64,000 bases of DNA from Rhodanobacter sp. OK091. GTDB lineage: Bacteria > Pseudomonadota > Gammaproteobacteria > Xanthomonadales > Rhodanobacteraceae. The stretch is from positions 340,519 to 404,518 of the forward strand of contig NZ_FRCH01000003.1 of NCBI RefSeq assembly GCF_900142825.1. Direction: 5' to 3'. Positions 7,726 to 15,836 of the stretch are shown in pieces. The notes beneath the pieces are model-generated. The model saw only the letters and a program-made list of their open reading frames with translations, had not been told where the DNA came from and ran no database searches. Numbering within the stretch: the first letter of the stretch is position 1; each line of letters starts with the position of its first letter. Made by a program: the position numbers and the translations under genes.

Positions 7726-9306
7726 TTAGCGTTGAAGTGGTGGCTTCTTCACGACGACGAGCACGACGTCGTTGGTCCGCATCGGAATGCGCAGGGTGGC
7801 GGCACCTGCCGGGCCGATGGTCAGCTGACGCACCTCAGGAATGTCCCGGGTCGCGTCCTGAAGTTTTCGCAGTTGCTCGGGGCTCAATGACACCGGCGAA
7901 CCCATAAGCAGGTAAGCCGTATAGGCGTCGTTGGCGTCGAAGCCGGTGCGGTGGATCTCGACCCGGTATGTGCCCGGGCGCAGGTGTTTCAGGTCGAGGC
8001 TCACCGGCGGAGCGGAACGGGCAGGCAGAACCTTGGTGTAGAAGTCGCGGTCGGTCTTGTCCTGCCGCGGCGTAACGAAATCCCAGACGAGGGCTTTGAG
8101 CACGCCGTCGTCCCACGTCACGAGGCTCTGCGTGTCCGTGGTTTTCAGTTCGGCCTGGCCCAGCGCGTTGAGGTATTTATAGGCGAAGTAGGCCGGCTTG
8201 CGGATGCCTTCGGGGGTCATCAGGCCGAAACCGCCCTGAAACGGTGCGGTCGGCGGCCCGGGCTCTTCGAACAGGTCGCTGAAGGTCCAGTAGCTCATGC
8301 CCTGGGCCACGCCTTCGCTGGCCTTGAGCTTGGCGAGAATGTAGGCGGCGCTCACGTACGAGTCGTGCACGGCATCGCGTGGGGTGTAGCTGGTGCTCCA
8401 TTCGGTGATGTAGAGCGGGAGCCCCGGCCGGGGCGATGCCTGGATCTGCGCGCGCACCCGGCGCACGTCGCCGACGATCGCATCGGGCGAAGGCGAGAGC
8501 TTGGTGTCGGCCTTGCCGTCCTGGTCGAGAAAGCCGCCGTCTACGCCGTAGGTATGAGTGGTGATGAAATCAAGCGGGGCCCGCACCCGAGCGACATGGG
8601 CGATGAACGTCGGGATCCACGCGGCACCTGCGGTGGCCGGGCCGCCGACCCGCAGTTTCAGATCGATGCGCTTGATGGTGCGCGCGGTGATGTCGTAGAG
8701 GTGGAAATAGGCTGCCTGGTCGGCGTCCTGCCAGAAACCGGCCAGATTCGGCTCGTTCCAGACTTCGAAGTACCAGCTGCGGATTTCACGCTTGCCGTAG
8801 CGCTGCTCCAGATGGCGCACGAAGGCAGCGACCAGCCCGGCCCATCTGCCCATCCGCGGATGCGAGGTGTTGCCCTTCCAGAAGAAGACGTGCTGGTCCG
8901 AGGTCTTCATCGCTTCGGGGGTGAACCCCAGTTCGACGAATGGCCGCACATCCATGGCGAGGAGGCGGTCGTAGAGGTAGTCGATCTTGGTCCAGTCGTA
9001 GACCGGCCTGCCTTGCACCTCGCGGTAGGTTCCGAGTACGTCGTGGAAGATGGCGTGGAGGCGGACATAGCGGAAACCCAGTTCCTGTCGCTGGGTGCCC
9101 AACTGCGCCAGGCTGCCGGCGCGGATCAGCGTTCCCGGATAGTCCGAGCCGACCGACAGATTGAAAAAGCGATCGAGCGACGCCTTCGGGCCGCGCACAT
9201 CGACATCGATGTGACGGACGGGCTGCTCGGCACGGGTCGTGGACACAAAGCCGCCCAACAAACTGGCTAGCGCCAAGGTGAATGGCCATGCGCGCCACGT
9301 CTTCAT
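7726..9306 (-). CDS. Secreted glycoside hydrolase family 39 (beta-xylosidase-like)
   Basis: This 526-aa exported glycosidase has a signal peptide ending near TTRAEQ (about residue 26). It is followed by a (beta/alpha)8 domain. The acid/base Glu lies in FEVWNEPN (E185) and the nucleophile Glu in LYITEWSTSY (E302), the two catalytic positions of GH39. Family members remove xylose or related sugars from plant or bacterial polysaccharides. The C-terminal ~130 residues form a beta-rich accessory domain. It is transcribed alone, without sugar transporters beside it. The substrate (xylosidase versus iduronidase or exopolysaccharide hydrolase) cannot be settled from sequence. Confidence 0.88.
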   Translation of the reverse strand: MKTWRAWPFTLALASLLGGFVSTTRAEQPVRHIDVDVRGPKASLDRFFNLSVGSDYPGTLIRAGSLAQLGTQRQELGFRYVRLHAIFHDVLGTYREVQGRPVYDWTKIDYLYDRLLAMDVRPFVELGFTPEAMKTSDQHVFFWKGNTSHPRMGRWAGLVAAFVRHLEQRYGKREIRSWYFEVWNEPNLAGFWQDADQAAYFHLYDITARTIKRIDLKLRVGGPATAGAAWIPTFIAHVARVRAPLDFITTHTYGVDGGFLDQDGKADTKLSPSPDAIVGDVRRVRAQIQASPRPGLPLYITEWSTSYTPRDAVHDSYVSAAYILAKLKASEGVAQGMSYWTFSDLFEEPGPPTAPFQGGFGLMTPEGIRKPAYFAYKYLNALGQAELKTTDTQSLVTWDDGVLKALVWDFVTPRQDKTDRDFYTKVLPARSAPPVSLDLKHLRPGTYRVEIHRTGFDANDAYTAYLLMGSPVSLSPEQLRKLQDATRDIPEVRQLTIGPAGAATLRIPMRTNDVVLVVVKKPPLQR

Positions 9307-9815
9307 GCCTGATGCCCCGCCGTTGAACCGTATGGAAACCTACCACTGCGGTGTCGTTCGTCCCTTCCGGTCAAGCACAGGAAAGCAGAAATTGTCGAGC
9401 CGATACGAATTTTCGCAAAGCCTAAGGTCGATAGCCCGGATACAACAGGGCACGGGCTCGCAAGTGGGCCTTGCTCCTGCCCACGGTCCATCGCGCTTAT
9501 CTTTGGTGGCGATTGCCTCCGACGAGCCAAAGCTGACTTTCCTATTGTGCGCGGCTTAACCAAGACGGCTGAAGCAACTAATAGGGAAAGCGAGTGCCGC
9601 GATTTCACAACAGGGGCGCATTTTCCAAGTTCGCCTCGCGTCCTGGTGAAACGGCCTTTCCGGATGTAGTTAGTCGTTACGGAGGCCGAATTTCTCCGCG
9701 CTAGATTTGAAGCCGGTCTTTTTTTAATAGGTAGGCTCCAACGATGGCAATCAAGAAGCCGTTGCGTGTCAACCGAGCCATTAGGCGTTGTCACGCTCAC
9801 AAGGAGCGATGAGCC
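9307..9815. other. Intergenic region with divergent promoters
   Basis: These 509 bp lie between the divergent GH39 and XAC0095-like genes. An A/T tract is present near 9720-9730 and AAGGAG at 9801-9806 serves the next gene. No coding sequence is supported; the long antisense reading frame across this stretch has no family features. Confidence 0.5.
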
Positions 9816-10058
9816 ATGGGTAAGCACCAGGTTGCCGAGTTGTACTACCAGCTTCCCGAAGCCGCGCATGGACAACTGTGCAACACACGCGACGAGATTC
9901 GGCTGCTTGCCGATCTCACGGCACGCATCAGCGACGAAGCGGACGATCTCCAGCTGTCGCCCAAGGCGCTGGCCCGGTGTTTCGATCGTTTGGCCGACGA
10001 ACTGTCCTGCGCCTTGCACGAGAGCTTCTGGCCGGCGAAGAAAAACCCTGCGAAATAG
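9816..10058 (+). CDS. Small XAC0095-like protein
   Basis: This 80-aa acidic, mostly helical protein contains YQLPEAAHGQLCNTRDEI and LSPKALARCFDRLADEL. The order (a YxLPE opening, an R-D-hydrophobic helix, then an LA.CF..LA helix) resembles the XAC0095 family of small Xanthomonadales proteins of unknown function. The start is set by AAGGAG at 9801-9806, 9 nt upstream. No membrane segment or signal peptide is visible. It is monocistronic. The family assignment is from memory of the pattern and needs a profile check. Confidence 0.7.
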   Translation: MGKHQVAELYYQLPEAAHGQLCNTRDEIRLLADLTARISDEADDLQLSPKALARCFDRLADELSCALHESFWPAKKNPAK

Positions 10059-10103
10059 GCACCGTGTCTTTCGCGCAACGCGGCGATGCACGAAGGCGCT
10101 GGG

Positions 10104-10131
10104 TCCCGGATATCGCTTCGCGATTCCGGGA
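10104..10131. repeat. REP-like hairpin
   Basis: TCCCGGA-T-ATCGC, loop TTC, GCGAT-TCCGGGA form a near-perfect stem with one bulge, between the XAC0095-like gene and the membrane-protein gene. It looks like the short dispersed palindromic repeats common in Xanthomonadales genomes. Only one copy lies in this window, so repetition is not proven here. Confidence 0.5.
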
Positions 10132-10233
10132 TGACGATCAAAATCAGGCAGGGAGCGCGGATGGAAAGCGGGTGCACGCCATGTGCCGGATCGGGCATCC
10201 TGTACCCGACAAGACCATAAAGGAGTTTGGAAA

Positions 10234-11196
10234 GTGCCATCAGCCAAGGAAAAGCCGTCGTCGTTTCCCTATGCCGTGATGCTCGCCGTGATGGCGATGG
10301 GGCTGGCACTCGCCACCTTCGCCGTTTATCGCTGGCAACACCTGTCGACGGGCATGGACGATGCGAGGCGGTTGGGAGTCCTTTATGTGATGCTCGGCAG
10401 CGACCTGGTCGGCCTGGTGATATCGGCGGCGTGCGCGCTGGGCTATACGCAGTGGACGATCGAGCGGCGACACCTTGCCGGTTTGCCTGACTATGCCGCC
10501 GTCGGTATCGGTGTGTTCAAGGGGGTACTTGGCTTCGTGTTGATGTTCACGTGGCAGATGGCTGCACGGGGATTGCTCGCGGTGTACGGCCACTATGCGG
10601 GCATGCAGCTGGTCGCGATCGTGGGCCTGATCCTGGGTCATCTGATTACTGTGGCCGCGGTGATGGTTTCGATATGGCTGGCTTTTTCCGTTCTGCGCGA
10701 GCAGGCGATACCGGCATCGCCTCAGCCGATCGAGTTGCGCGGGCGTGCCTTGCTGATGTTCACTCTGTTCGCGTGGTCCTGGCTGCTGGTCGTTGCGCAG
10801 TTGGTGGCGCCCATGGCGATGGATCTCTATCGCGCGGAAGTTGATGCGCTGCCACTGGTTCCCTATGCGGCCTCCATCGGCCTGGTATTGCCTGTGTTCC
10901 TTGGGGGTTTGCTTGGACTGCCACGGACCATGCCGCTGAGCCGGCCGTTTCGCCTGTGGTTGGCGGGTACGCTGGCGGTTCTGGTGTGTGCCCTGACCAT
11001 GGCTGTCGTGACCATCGTGATGGTCGGCATCGGCAGATCCCTGGGCAAATACTTTGTGCCGATCACCGCTTTCAGCGCCCTCGTGGCGGTGATCTGGTTC
11101 GTGGTGTCGACTGTGCTGTGCTGGCTGCTGGTGAAGGTGTTGTTCCGTACGGAGGTGCCGCTGTTCCGAGACGAAAGGATCTCTGCGGCTCATTGA
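10234..11196 (+). CDS. Polytopic membrane protein of unknown function
   Basis: This 320-aa integral membrane protein has about eight hydrophobic segments, for example AVMLAVMAMGLALATFAVY, VMLGSDLVGLVISAACAL, GVLGFVLMFTWQMAA and AIVGLILGHLITVAAVMVSIW. The chosen start is GTG 10234, because AAAGGAG (10219-10225) sits 8 nt before it; the in-frame ATG at 10183 has no such site. No catalytic motif or named domain is recognised. The next gene is convergent, so it is probably monocistronic. Confidence 0.8.
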   Translation: MPSAKEKPSSFPYAVMLAVMAMGLALATFAVYRWQHLSTGMDDARRLGVLYVMLGSDLVGLVISAACALGYTQWTIERRHLAGLPDYAAVGIGVFKGVLGFVLMFTWQMAARGLLAVYGHYAGMQLVAIVGLILGHLITVAAVMVSIWLAFSVLREQAIPASPQPIELRGRALLMFTLFAWSWLLVVAQLVAPMAMDLYRAEVDALPLVPYAASIGLVLPVFLGGLLGLPRTMPLSRPFRLWLAGTLAVLVCALTMAVVTIVMVGIGRSLGKYFVPITAFSALVAVIWFVVSTVLCWLLVKVLFRTEVPLFRDERISAAH

Positions 11197-11216
11197 CGCG
11201 GATTGCGCCGGCGAAC

Positions 11217-11810
11217 TTAAGGTGCCGGTGCGGCAGCATTCATCGCCGGTATGGCGAGTTGATTGAATGTGCGGTCCATGTCTTTCGGCGATAGATGCGG
11301 CTTTTCGTCCAGCCACCAGCCGAGCAGGCCGAAGAGCGCGCCGGCTATGAACCGGACCAGCGGCTCGCGCTGGGTCGCCCTGGCGCGCGATGGCGGCAGG
11401 ACGAATTTCACTTCTTCACGCACCAGCTCGATCACGAGGCTCTGGATGTGGTGTTGCACGGCTGCGCCGCTGCGCTTGCCGACCATGGCCTGGAACACGT
11501 CGCGGTGGTCGTTGACGTGCTCGAACAGCTCGCGACTGAAACCGAATAGCCGTTCGCTTCGGCCGCCCTGCCGGGTACGTGCCTCGCGCTGGCGTTGCCG
11601 CAGCACGGCGCGCAGTTCGCCGAAGCCGTAGAGCAGAAGTTCTTCCTTGTCGCTGAAGTGCGCATAGAACGTGGTGCGGCCGACGTTGGCGCGATCGGCG
11701 ATCTCCTGCACCGACAAGGTTTCGAATCCCTTTTCCTTGACCAACGCCAGCAGCGATTCGCGCAGGAGTTGCCGTGTGCGCTGAATCCTGCGGTCTTCTT
11801 GTGCGGCCAT
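11217..11810 (-). CDS. TetR/AcrR-family regulator, divergent from peroxiredoxin-like gene
   Basis: This 197-aa regulator has its DNA-binding domain at residues 9-58: RTRQLLRESLLALVKEKG, then the turn and recognition helix IADRANVGRTTFYAHFSDKEELL. ATG 11810 is preferred over the upstream ATG (11834) because GGAGG lies about 7 nt before it. It is divergent from the gene at 11972. The 160-bp gap holds two inverted repeats built on GAACA/TGTTC, likely operators for this protein. The ligand-binding half (about 80-190) has a hydrophobic helix IAGALFGLLGWWLD. The inducer is unknown. Confidence 0.9.
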   Translation of the reverse strand: MAAQEDRRIQRTRQLLRESLLALVKEKGFETLSVQEIADRANVGRTTFYAHFSDKEELLLYGFGELRAVLRQRQREARTRQGGRSERLFGFSRELFEHVNDHRDVFQAMVGKRSGAAVQHHIQSLVIELVREEVKFVLPPSRARATQREPLVRFIAGALFGLLGWWLDEKPHLSPKDMDRTFNQLAIPAMNAAAPAP

Positions 11811-11845
11811 GGCCCGCCTCCGGTTTCCGAACAATGCACCGTGTG

Positions 11846-11863
11846 GTGTTCGGTATGGAACAC
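11846..11863. promoter_or_regulatory. Inverted repeat GTGTTC-N6-GAACAC (candidate TetR operator)
   Basis: A perfect 6-bp inverted repeat with a 6-bp centre lies 36 bp upstream of the TetR start, in the divergent gap. The half-site GAACA is shared with the second repeat at 11920-11952. Control by the adjacent TetR protein is inferred. Confidence 0.6.
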
Positions 11864-11919
11864 ATCCATCCCACCTGTGCTGGCCCCGTCTGGCCGTTCG
11901 CGCACATCATGCCCGCGAC

Positions 11920-11952
11920 GGAACACATCTTCGATAACGAACATTATGTTCC
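11920..11952. promoter_or_regulatory. Nested inverted repeats (candidate operator ahead of peroxiredoxin-like gene)
   Basis: GGAACA (11920-11925) pairs with TGTTCC (11947-11952). Inside it GAACAT-T-ATGTTC (11939-11951) is a perfect palindrome. The element ends 19 bp before the GTG start of the peroxiredoxin-like gene. GGAACACATC also occurs at 11857-11866 as a direct repeat. Confidence 0.65.
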
Positions 11953-11971
11953 ATAGCAGAGGCTACCATCC

Positions 11972-12610
11972 GTGTTGAAAGTGTTTACACGACGCACATC
12001 TGTCGCCAGCCGACGTATCCCTGTCGGCGCGCGCCTGCCTTACCGCGAACTCGTGTCGGTCCACGGCCAACGTATCCAGATACCGGATCCGCAGTGCATC
12101 GTGCACCTGCAGTTCCGGCGATTCGCTGGCTGCCCTATTTGCAAGCTTCATTTGCGATCCATTGCGCAGCGCCACGACGAACTGGTCAAGGCGGGCATTC
12201 TGGAAGTGGCGGTGTTTCACTCGTCGATCGAGACCATGCGCCGCCACGATCACGCGCTGCCGTTCGCCGTGGTGGCCGATCCACAGCAGCGGCTGTACCG
12301 CGAGTTCGGTGTGGAGGCGTCGCTGCGTTCGGTGCTCGACCCGCGCGCCTGGGCTGCCATCGCTGGGGGCCTCGTCGCGTTCGGGGTCGGGCGCGAAGCG
12401 GGCGAGCCGGCGCTGGGACTGCCGGCGGATTTCCTGATAGCACCGGGTGGCGACGTGCTGGCGTGCAAGTACGGCGTGCATGCGGATGACCATTGGTCGG
12501 TCGACGAGATCATCGAGCGCTCCGGGGTCGTGATCCCTGATATGCACGCGCCTCAGACATCTGCCGGCACTGTCGCGGCGGTGTCCGAAGAGGCCGACGC
12601 CGATGCGTGA
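11972..12610 (+). CDS. Peroxiredoxin-like (AhpC/TSA-type thioredoxin-fold) protein
   Basis: This 212-aa thioredoxin-fold protein has the redox motif in FAGCPICKLHL (a CPIC-type dithiol near residues 54-57), followed by a helix RSIAQRHDELVKAGILEVAVFHSS and a strand FAVVADPQQRLYREFGV. This is the layout of AhpC/TSA-like proteins reducing peroxides or disulfides. Start GTG 11972 follows an AGAGG-like site. It overlaps the next gene by 8 nt, suggesting co-translation with the small membrane protein. Divergent TetR control is likely. Whether it is a true peroxidase is uncertain. Confidence 0.82.
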   Translation: MLKVFTRRTSVASRRIPVGARLPYRELVSVHGQRIQIPDPQCIVHLQFRRFAGCPICKLHLRSIAQRHDELVKAGILEVAVFHSSIETMRRHDHALPFAVVADPQQRLYREFGVEASLRSVLDPRAWAAIAGGLVAFGVGREAGEPALGLPADFLIAPGGDVLACKYGVHADDHWSVDEIIERSGVVIPDMHAPQTSAGTVAAVSEEADADA

Positions 12611-13097
12611 GGCCATGCACGATACGCGCGACGAACTGCTGTCGCGCGCGCTCCATGCGGCGGTGGTTATGCTGTTGCTGACCAGCGTGCATCACGCCTA
12701 CGGCGCCTATGTATACGCCACGCTCTGGCGCCTTCACGTCGTCATCGTTGCCGGGCTGACGGCCCTGGCGCTATGGGGCGCGGCGCATGTTGTACGGCAT
12801 CGTCCTGCAGGACTTGCCCGCACTATTGCAACGGTAACGTTCTGCCTCGTCGATTTCATCATGCCGGTGGCGGGCATCGGTTTGTTCGAAGGCGGCTACA
12901 ACCATCTCCTGAAGAACGCGCTGTATTTCGGCGGCGCCTCGCCGCAGGTCATGACTCGGTTATTTCCGCCACCGGCCTATGAGCTTCCCGGCGACTGGTT
13001 CTTCGAAGGCACCGGGATCCTGCAGTTTGTCGTGGGCGCCTTTGCCGCCTACCGGCTTTATCGCTTTACCAGGGATGGCATGCATCCGCCCAGGTAG
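12603..13097 (+). CDS. Small membrane protein of unknown function
   Basis: This 164-aa protein has about four hydrophobic stretches: ALHAAVVMLLLTSVHHAY, VVIVAGLTALALWGAAHVV, a segment around TFCLVDFIMPVAGIGLF, and ILQFVVGAFAAYRLY. Its start lies inside the end of the peroxiredoxin-like gene (8-nt overlap), so the two are co-expressed. MHDTRD at 12615 is an alternative start. No known domain is recognised; a quinone- or DoxX-like redox role is conceivable from context only. Confidence 0.75.
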   Translation: MREAMHDTRDELLSRALHAAVVMLLLTSVHHAYGAYVYATLWRLHVVIVAGLTALALWGAAHVVRHRPAGLARTIATVTFCLVDFIMPVAGIGLFEGGYNHLLKNALYFGGASPQVMTRLFPPPAYELPGDWFFEGTGILQFVVGAFAAYRLYRFTRDGMHPPR

Positions 13098-13241
13098 GGC
13101 GGCGCAGTCCGACCCGCAAAGATCGGTATAGCGGCCCTGTTTGCTTCATCTTGCCACCACCGCACGACCAGTCTTTTCTCCTGCATCACCCGAGGGACGA
13201 AAGAGCTGGTGCGCAATGATCCGGGCCTGGCATCGAAAGCA

Positions 13242-13273
13242 AGAAGCCCACCTGTCAAGGCGGGCTTCTTTTA
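13242..13273. terminator. Rho-independent terminator between convergent genes
   Basis: AAGAAGCCC (13242-13250) pairs with GGGCTTCTT (13262-13270), with CC/GG pairs extending inward, and the right arm ends in TTTT. The left arm begins with A residues, so it can also serve the minus-strand gene ending at 13334. Confidence 0.85.
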
Positions 13274-13333
13274 TTCCCGATCGCCGGGTTTCAGGGGGCG
13301 GAGCTCACTTCGCCTACCCGCCGCGTCCCTCGT

Positions 13334-13885
13334 TCAGTGTCCCGTTTTCGGTGCGGAGCTGGGTGCGCTGTGAGAGGTGTTTTGAACCGACGGGGAGGGT
13401 GTGCGCTCATACACGGGGAACCGGTCTCCCGGATAGTCGCGCCGGTCGACGTGGAAACGCTGCTGGCGGCCGAAGTCGCTGCGGTTCGCCAACGCCAGCC
13501 GATGGCCGTCGATGTGCACCCAATACCACTGGCCGCTCGGAACCGGCGAACTCGATACGTAGACAAACCGGGCGAGGTAATCGCCATCTGCGCGGGGCGA
13601 AGCTTGCATGGCGAGATTGATGACGAACTGGCTGCTGACTGGCCGGCCGTGGTCGGTGGCGGGCTTGGTGATCAATTCGTCCAGATTCTGCCGCAGCAGC
13701 CGGTTGACCTTCGGCGAGAGTTCGACGGACGGCGAGACATCGGTGACCTTGCCCCTGGCATCCACATGCACCAGCACCGGCATGACTCCGGGCCTGAATT
13801 CGTTGAGGGACTGGGAGTCGGCCATCGCGGCACCTGCGCCGACGGCCAGTACGCCTGCGAACATCATCATGGAAAACCGTTTCAT
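13334..13885 (-). CDS. Exported protein of unknown function, TonB-C-like core
   Basis: This 183-aa protein has a clear signal peptide (MKRFSMMMFAGVLAVGAGAAMA). The mature part begins SLNEFRPGVMPVLVHVDARGKVTDV, a strand pattern reminiscent of TonB C-terminal or energy-transducer domains, where PVLVxVDxxGKV is common. A tail rich in Ser, Pro and Thr follows. The start has GGAGG at a good distance, and that site is embedded in a 15-bp palindrome. It is monocistronic. The function is unknown. Confidence 0.75.
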   Translation of the reverse strand: MKRFSMMMFAGVLAVGAGAAMADSQSLNEFRPGVMPVLVHVDARGKVTDVSPSVELSPKVNRLLRQNLDELITKPATDHGRPVSSQFVINLAMQASPRADGDYLARFVYVSSSPVPSGQWYWVHIDGHRLALANRSDFGRQQRFHVDRRDYPGDRFPVYERTPSPSVQNTSHSAPSSAPKTGH

Positions 13886-13892
13886 GAAAACC

Positions 13893-13907
13893 TCCGTGAA
13901 TCACGGA
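13893..13907. promoter_or_regulatory. Palindrome over the ribosome-binding site
   Basis: TCCGTGA-A-TCACGGA is a perfect 15-bp palindrome 8 nt upstream of the start codon at 13885. The minus-strand Shine-Dalgarno GGAGG (complement of 13891-13895) overlaps its left edge. It could be an operator or an mRNA hairpin that limits translation. Confidence 0.5.
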
Positions 13908-14072
13908 TCAGTGCTGCTGCAGAGAAGCCGTCTGGCAGCGAAAACACAGCTGGAAAACACGGCTGCGTGACTACTGTTCTCCTAAACGCGTGGCCAGTCA
14001 ATCGGGATGACGTGACGGCCAGAACGGCGTGACGACCGGTAACGAAGCGCCCGCTCGGCAAGACGCCAGGCG

Positions 14073-14978
14073 CTATTTCGTTGGCAGTGACGCCAGCCAT
14101 TGCAGCACCGCCTGCGACAGCTCGATGCGCTGGTCGGAATAGACGTGGTCGGTGGGCAGATGCACCGTGGTCACGCCGGTGTTTCCGGCCTTGCGCAGGT
14201 CGGCGGCGAGCGACGTGTTCGCCTCCGCAAAGCCGTCATCCGACGTGATGATCAGTGCCGTGCGGTTTTTCAATGCGTCGACCTTCGAGCTGAACGCCCA
14301 CCTCGCGCCGTTATCGGCCAGTTCGCGTGCCAGCCCGTCCGACGTGCAACCGGCCAATGGCGCCATGCCCCCACCGGCCAGGGCTGCGCTCATCTTGCGC
14401 AGCGCCTCCGGTTTCTGGTCCGCCGTCATCATCTGCCGCATCGCGCCGCCCAGGTCGACGGCCGAGATGGTGGCGAAGGCCTTGACGGCGGGGTCGGCCG
14501 CGGCGCCCTGGATGGTCATGAAGCCGCCCATGCTGTGCCCGATCAGCACGATGTGGGCCGGATCCAGGCGCAGTTTTTTGGCGATCTCCGGCTTGCGCAG
14601 GTACGCCAGTGCCGCGGCGGTGTCTTCGATGCCGTGGGAGAACGAAAAATCCCCCGGCGTTCCCCACGATCCGCGGTAGTTGAAGTAGAGAACATCCCAG
14701 CCTGCACGGCGCATGTCCTGCGCCAGATCGAGGTTGCGCTCGTAGCCGGGAAAGCCGTGCAGCAGGATCACCGCGGGATGCGGCCCCGCCCCCGCCGCGA
14801 CGTAGACCAGGGCATTCATCAGCGCGCCGTGGCTGGGGATCTGCATTGCCTCCATCGAGGCGCGATCGTTGCCGTTCGGTGCGGACGGCGGTGCGTTCGT
14901 GGCGGCGTAGCACGGAATGGATATCAGACAGGCACAGAAACAGGCCGTCAGGAGCAAGGCTTTCAAGTGGTTGTTCAC
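14073..14978 (-). CDS. Exported alpha/beta hydrolase (acyl-peptidase/esterase-like)
   Basis: This 301-aa alpha/beta-hydrolase starts at GTG 14978, preceded by GAGGGG at 5 nt. The upstream ATG (15020) would add 14 residues ahead of the signal peptide. The signal sequence runs LKALLLTACFCACLISIPCYA. The oxyanion HG motif is in VILLHGFPGYERN, the nucleophile Ser in IGHSMGGF (GxSxG), and a later His is in LPTDHVYSDQR, with an Asp in ITSDDGFAE. It probably hydrolyses an ester or peptide in the periplasm. It is monocistronic. Confidence 0.85.
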   Translation of the reverse strand: MNNHLKALLLTACFCACLISIPCYAATNAPPSAPNGNDRASMEAMQIPSHGALMNALVYVAAGAGPHPAVILLHGFPGYERNLDLAQDMRRAGWDVLYFNYRGSWGTPGDFSFSHGIEDTAAALAYLRKPEIAKKLRLDPAHIVLIGHSMGGFMTIQGAAADPAVKAFATISAVDLGGAMRQMMTADQKPEALRKMSAALAGGGMAPLAGCTSDGLARELADNGARWAFSSKVDALKNRTALIITSDDGFAEANTSLAADLRKAGNTGVTTVHLPTDHVYSDQRIELSQAVLQWLASLPTK

Positions 14979-15125
14979 GCTTCCCCTCAACGTCAGTATG
15001 TAGTCGCAGACCATGGGCACGGATGCCGGATCACACGACTATAACTTTTCCTGACGGTGCAGGATCAGCGTGGCCGGACGTCGCATCAGCCATGGGGACG
15101 GGACGCCGAATTCGTTACGCCGCTT

Positions 15126-15770
15126 TCAACATTGCACGCGGCCGCCGGCGAGCTGTTTGCACGGATGGAACACGGGCTCTTTCGACGGCGGTGGGTGATG
15201 CGCATCGTGATCATGGTCATGATCGCCGTCGTGATGGCCGTTCCAGTACGGCGGCACGGCGCCCCAGTAGGCGGGCGGGGCGTTGTACGCCGGTTGGGCC
15301 AGTTGATCGCGATACTCGTCGTTCTGCCGGCGCAGCGCATCGTTTTCGGCGCGCAGCCGGTCGCGGCTGGCGGCATCGTCAGTCAGCGCCTGCTGCCGCG
15401 CTGCCTCGTCGCGCTGTTGCGCGGCGATCGCCTCGTCGGCCTGGCGCTGGGCGTTGTCTTCCAACTGCTGCCGGTGGGCGGCGAGGCGCTGTTGGTAGAG
15501 CGCTTCGAGATGGTGCGCGTCCGCGTAGGTCTTTGCCTTCGCTTCCTGGCCCAGACGCAGATACTGATCGATGATTTCGCCGTCGTCGGCCTGGTGAATC
15601 AGCTCGCCTTTGCCATCGCGACAGGGACGGTCGGTGTATTCGAGCTGCCCGCCTCGCGTGGTGCATTTGTAGATGCTCTGCGCGCCGGCAGCCGTCGCCG
15701 TGGCCAGCAGCATGATGGCGATAGACAGAATCCGCTTTCCGGCAACCGAGGCTTTCATCTTGACGGTCAT
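15126..15770 (-). CDS. Exported DUF4124-type protein with coiled coil and His/Asp tail
   Basis: This 214-aa protein has a signal peptide (KRILSIAIMLLATATAAGA). It is followed by QSIYKCTTRGGQLEYTDRPC, the short Cys-containing beta motif of DUF4124. A long Gln/Glu/Ala/Arg-rich helix (about 70-155) should form a coiled coil. The C-terminus has an HHDGDHDHDHDAHH stretch that could bind metal. An internal start at 15758 is possible. The function is unknown. Confidence 0.75.
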   Translation of the reverse strand: MTVKMKASVAGKRILSIAIMLLATATAAGAQSIYKCTTRGGQLEYTDRPCRDGKGELIHQADDGEIIDQYLRLGQEAKAKTYADAHHLEALYQQRLAAHRQQLEDNAQRQADEAIAAQQRDEAARQQALTDDAASRDRLRAENDALRRQNDEYRDQLAQPAYNAPPAYWGAVPPYWNGHHDGDHDHDHDAHHPPPSKEPVFHPCKQLAGGRVQC

Positions 15771-15836
15771 TCTGCACCGGCCGGCGCGACGTTGCGTAAT
15801 GAAAATGTCGAGACCGGGGCATCTACCCGGATGGAC

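Noticed and set aside
7951..9270. 439-aa open frame antisense to the GH39 gene
   Set aside because: The GH39 catalytic motifs and signal peptide support the minus strand only.
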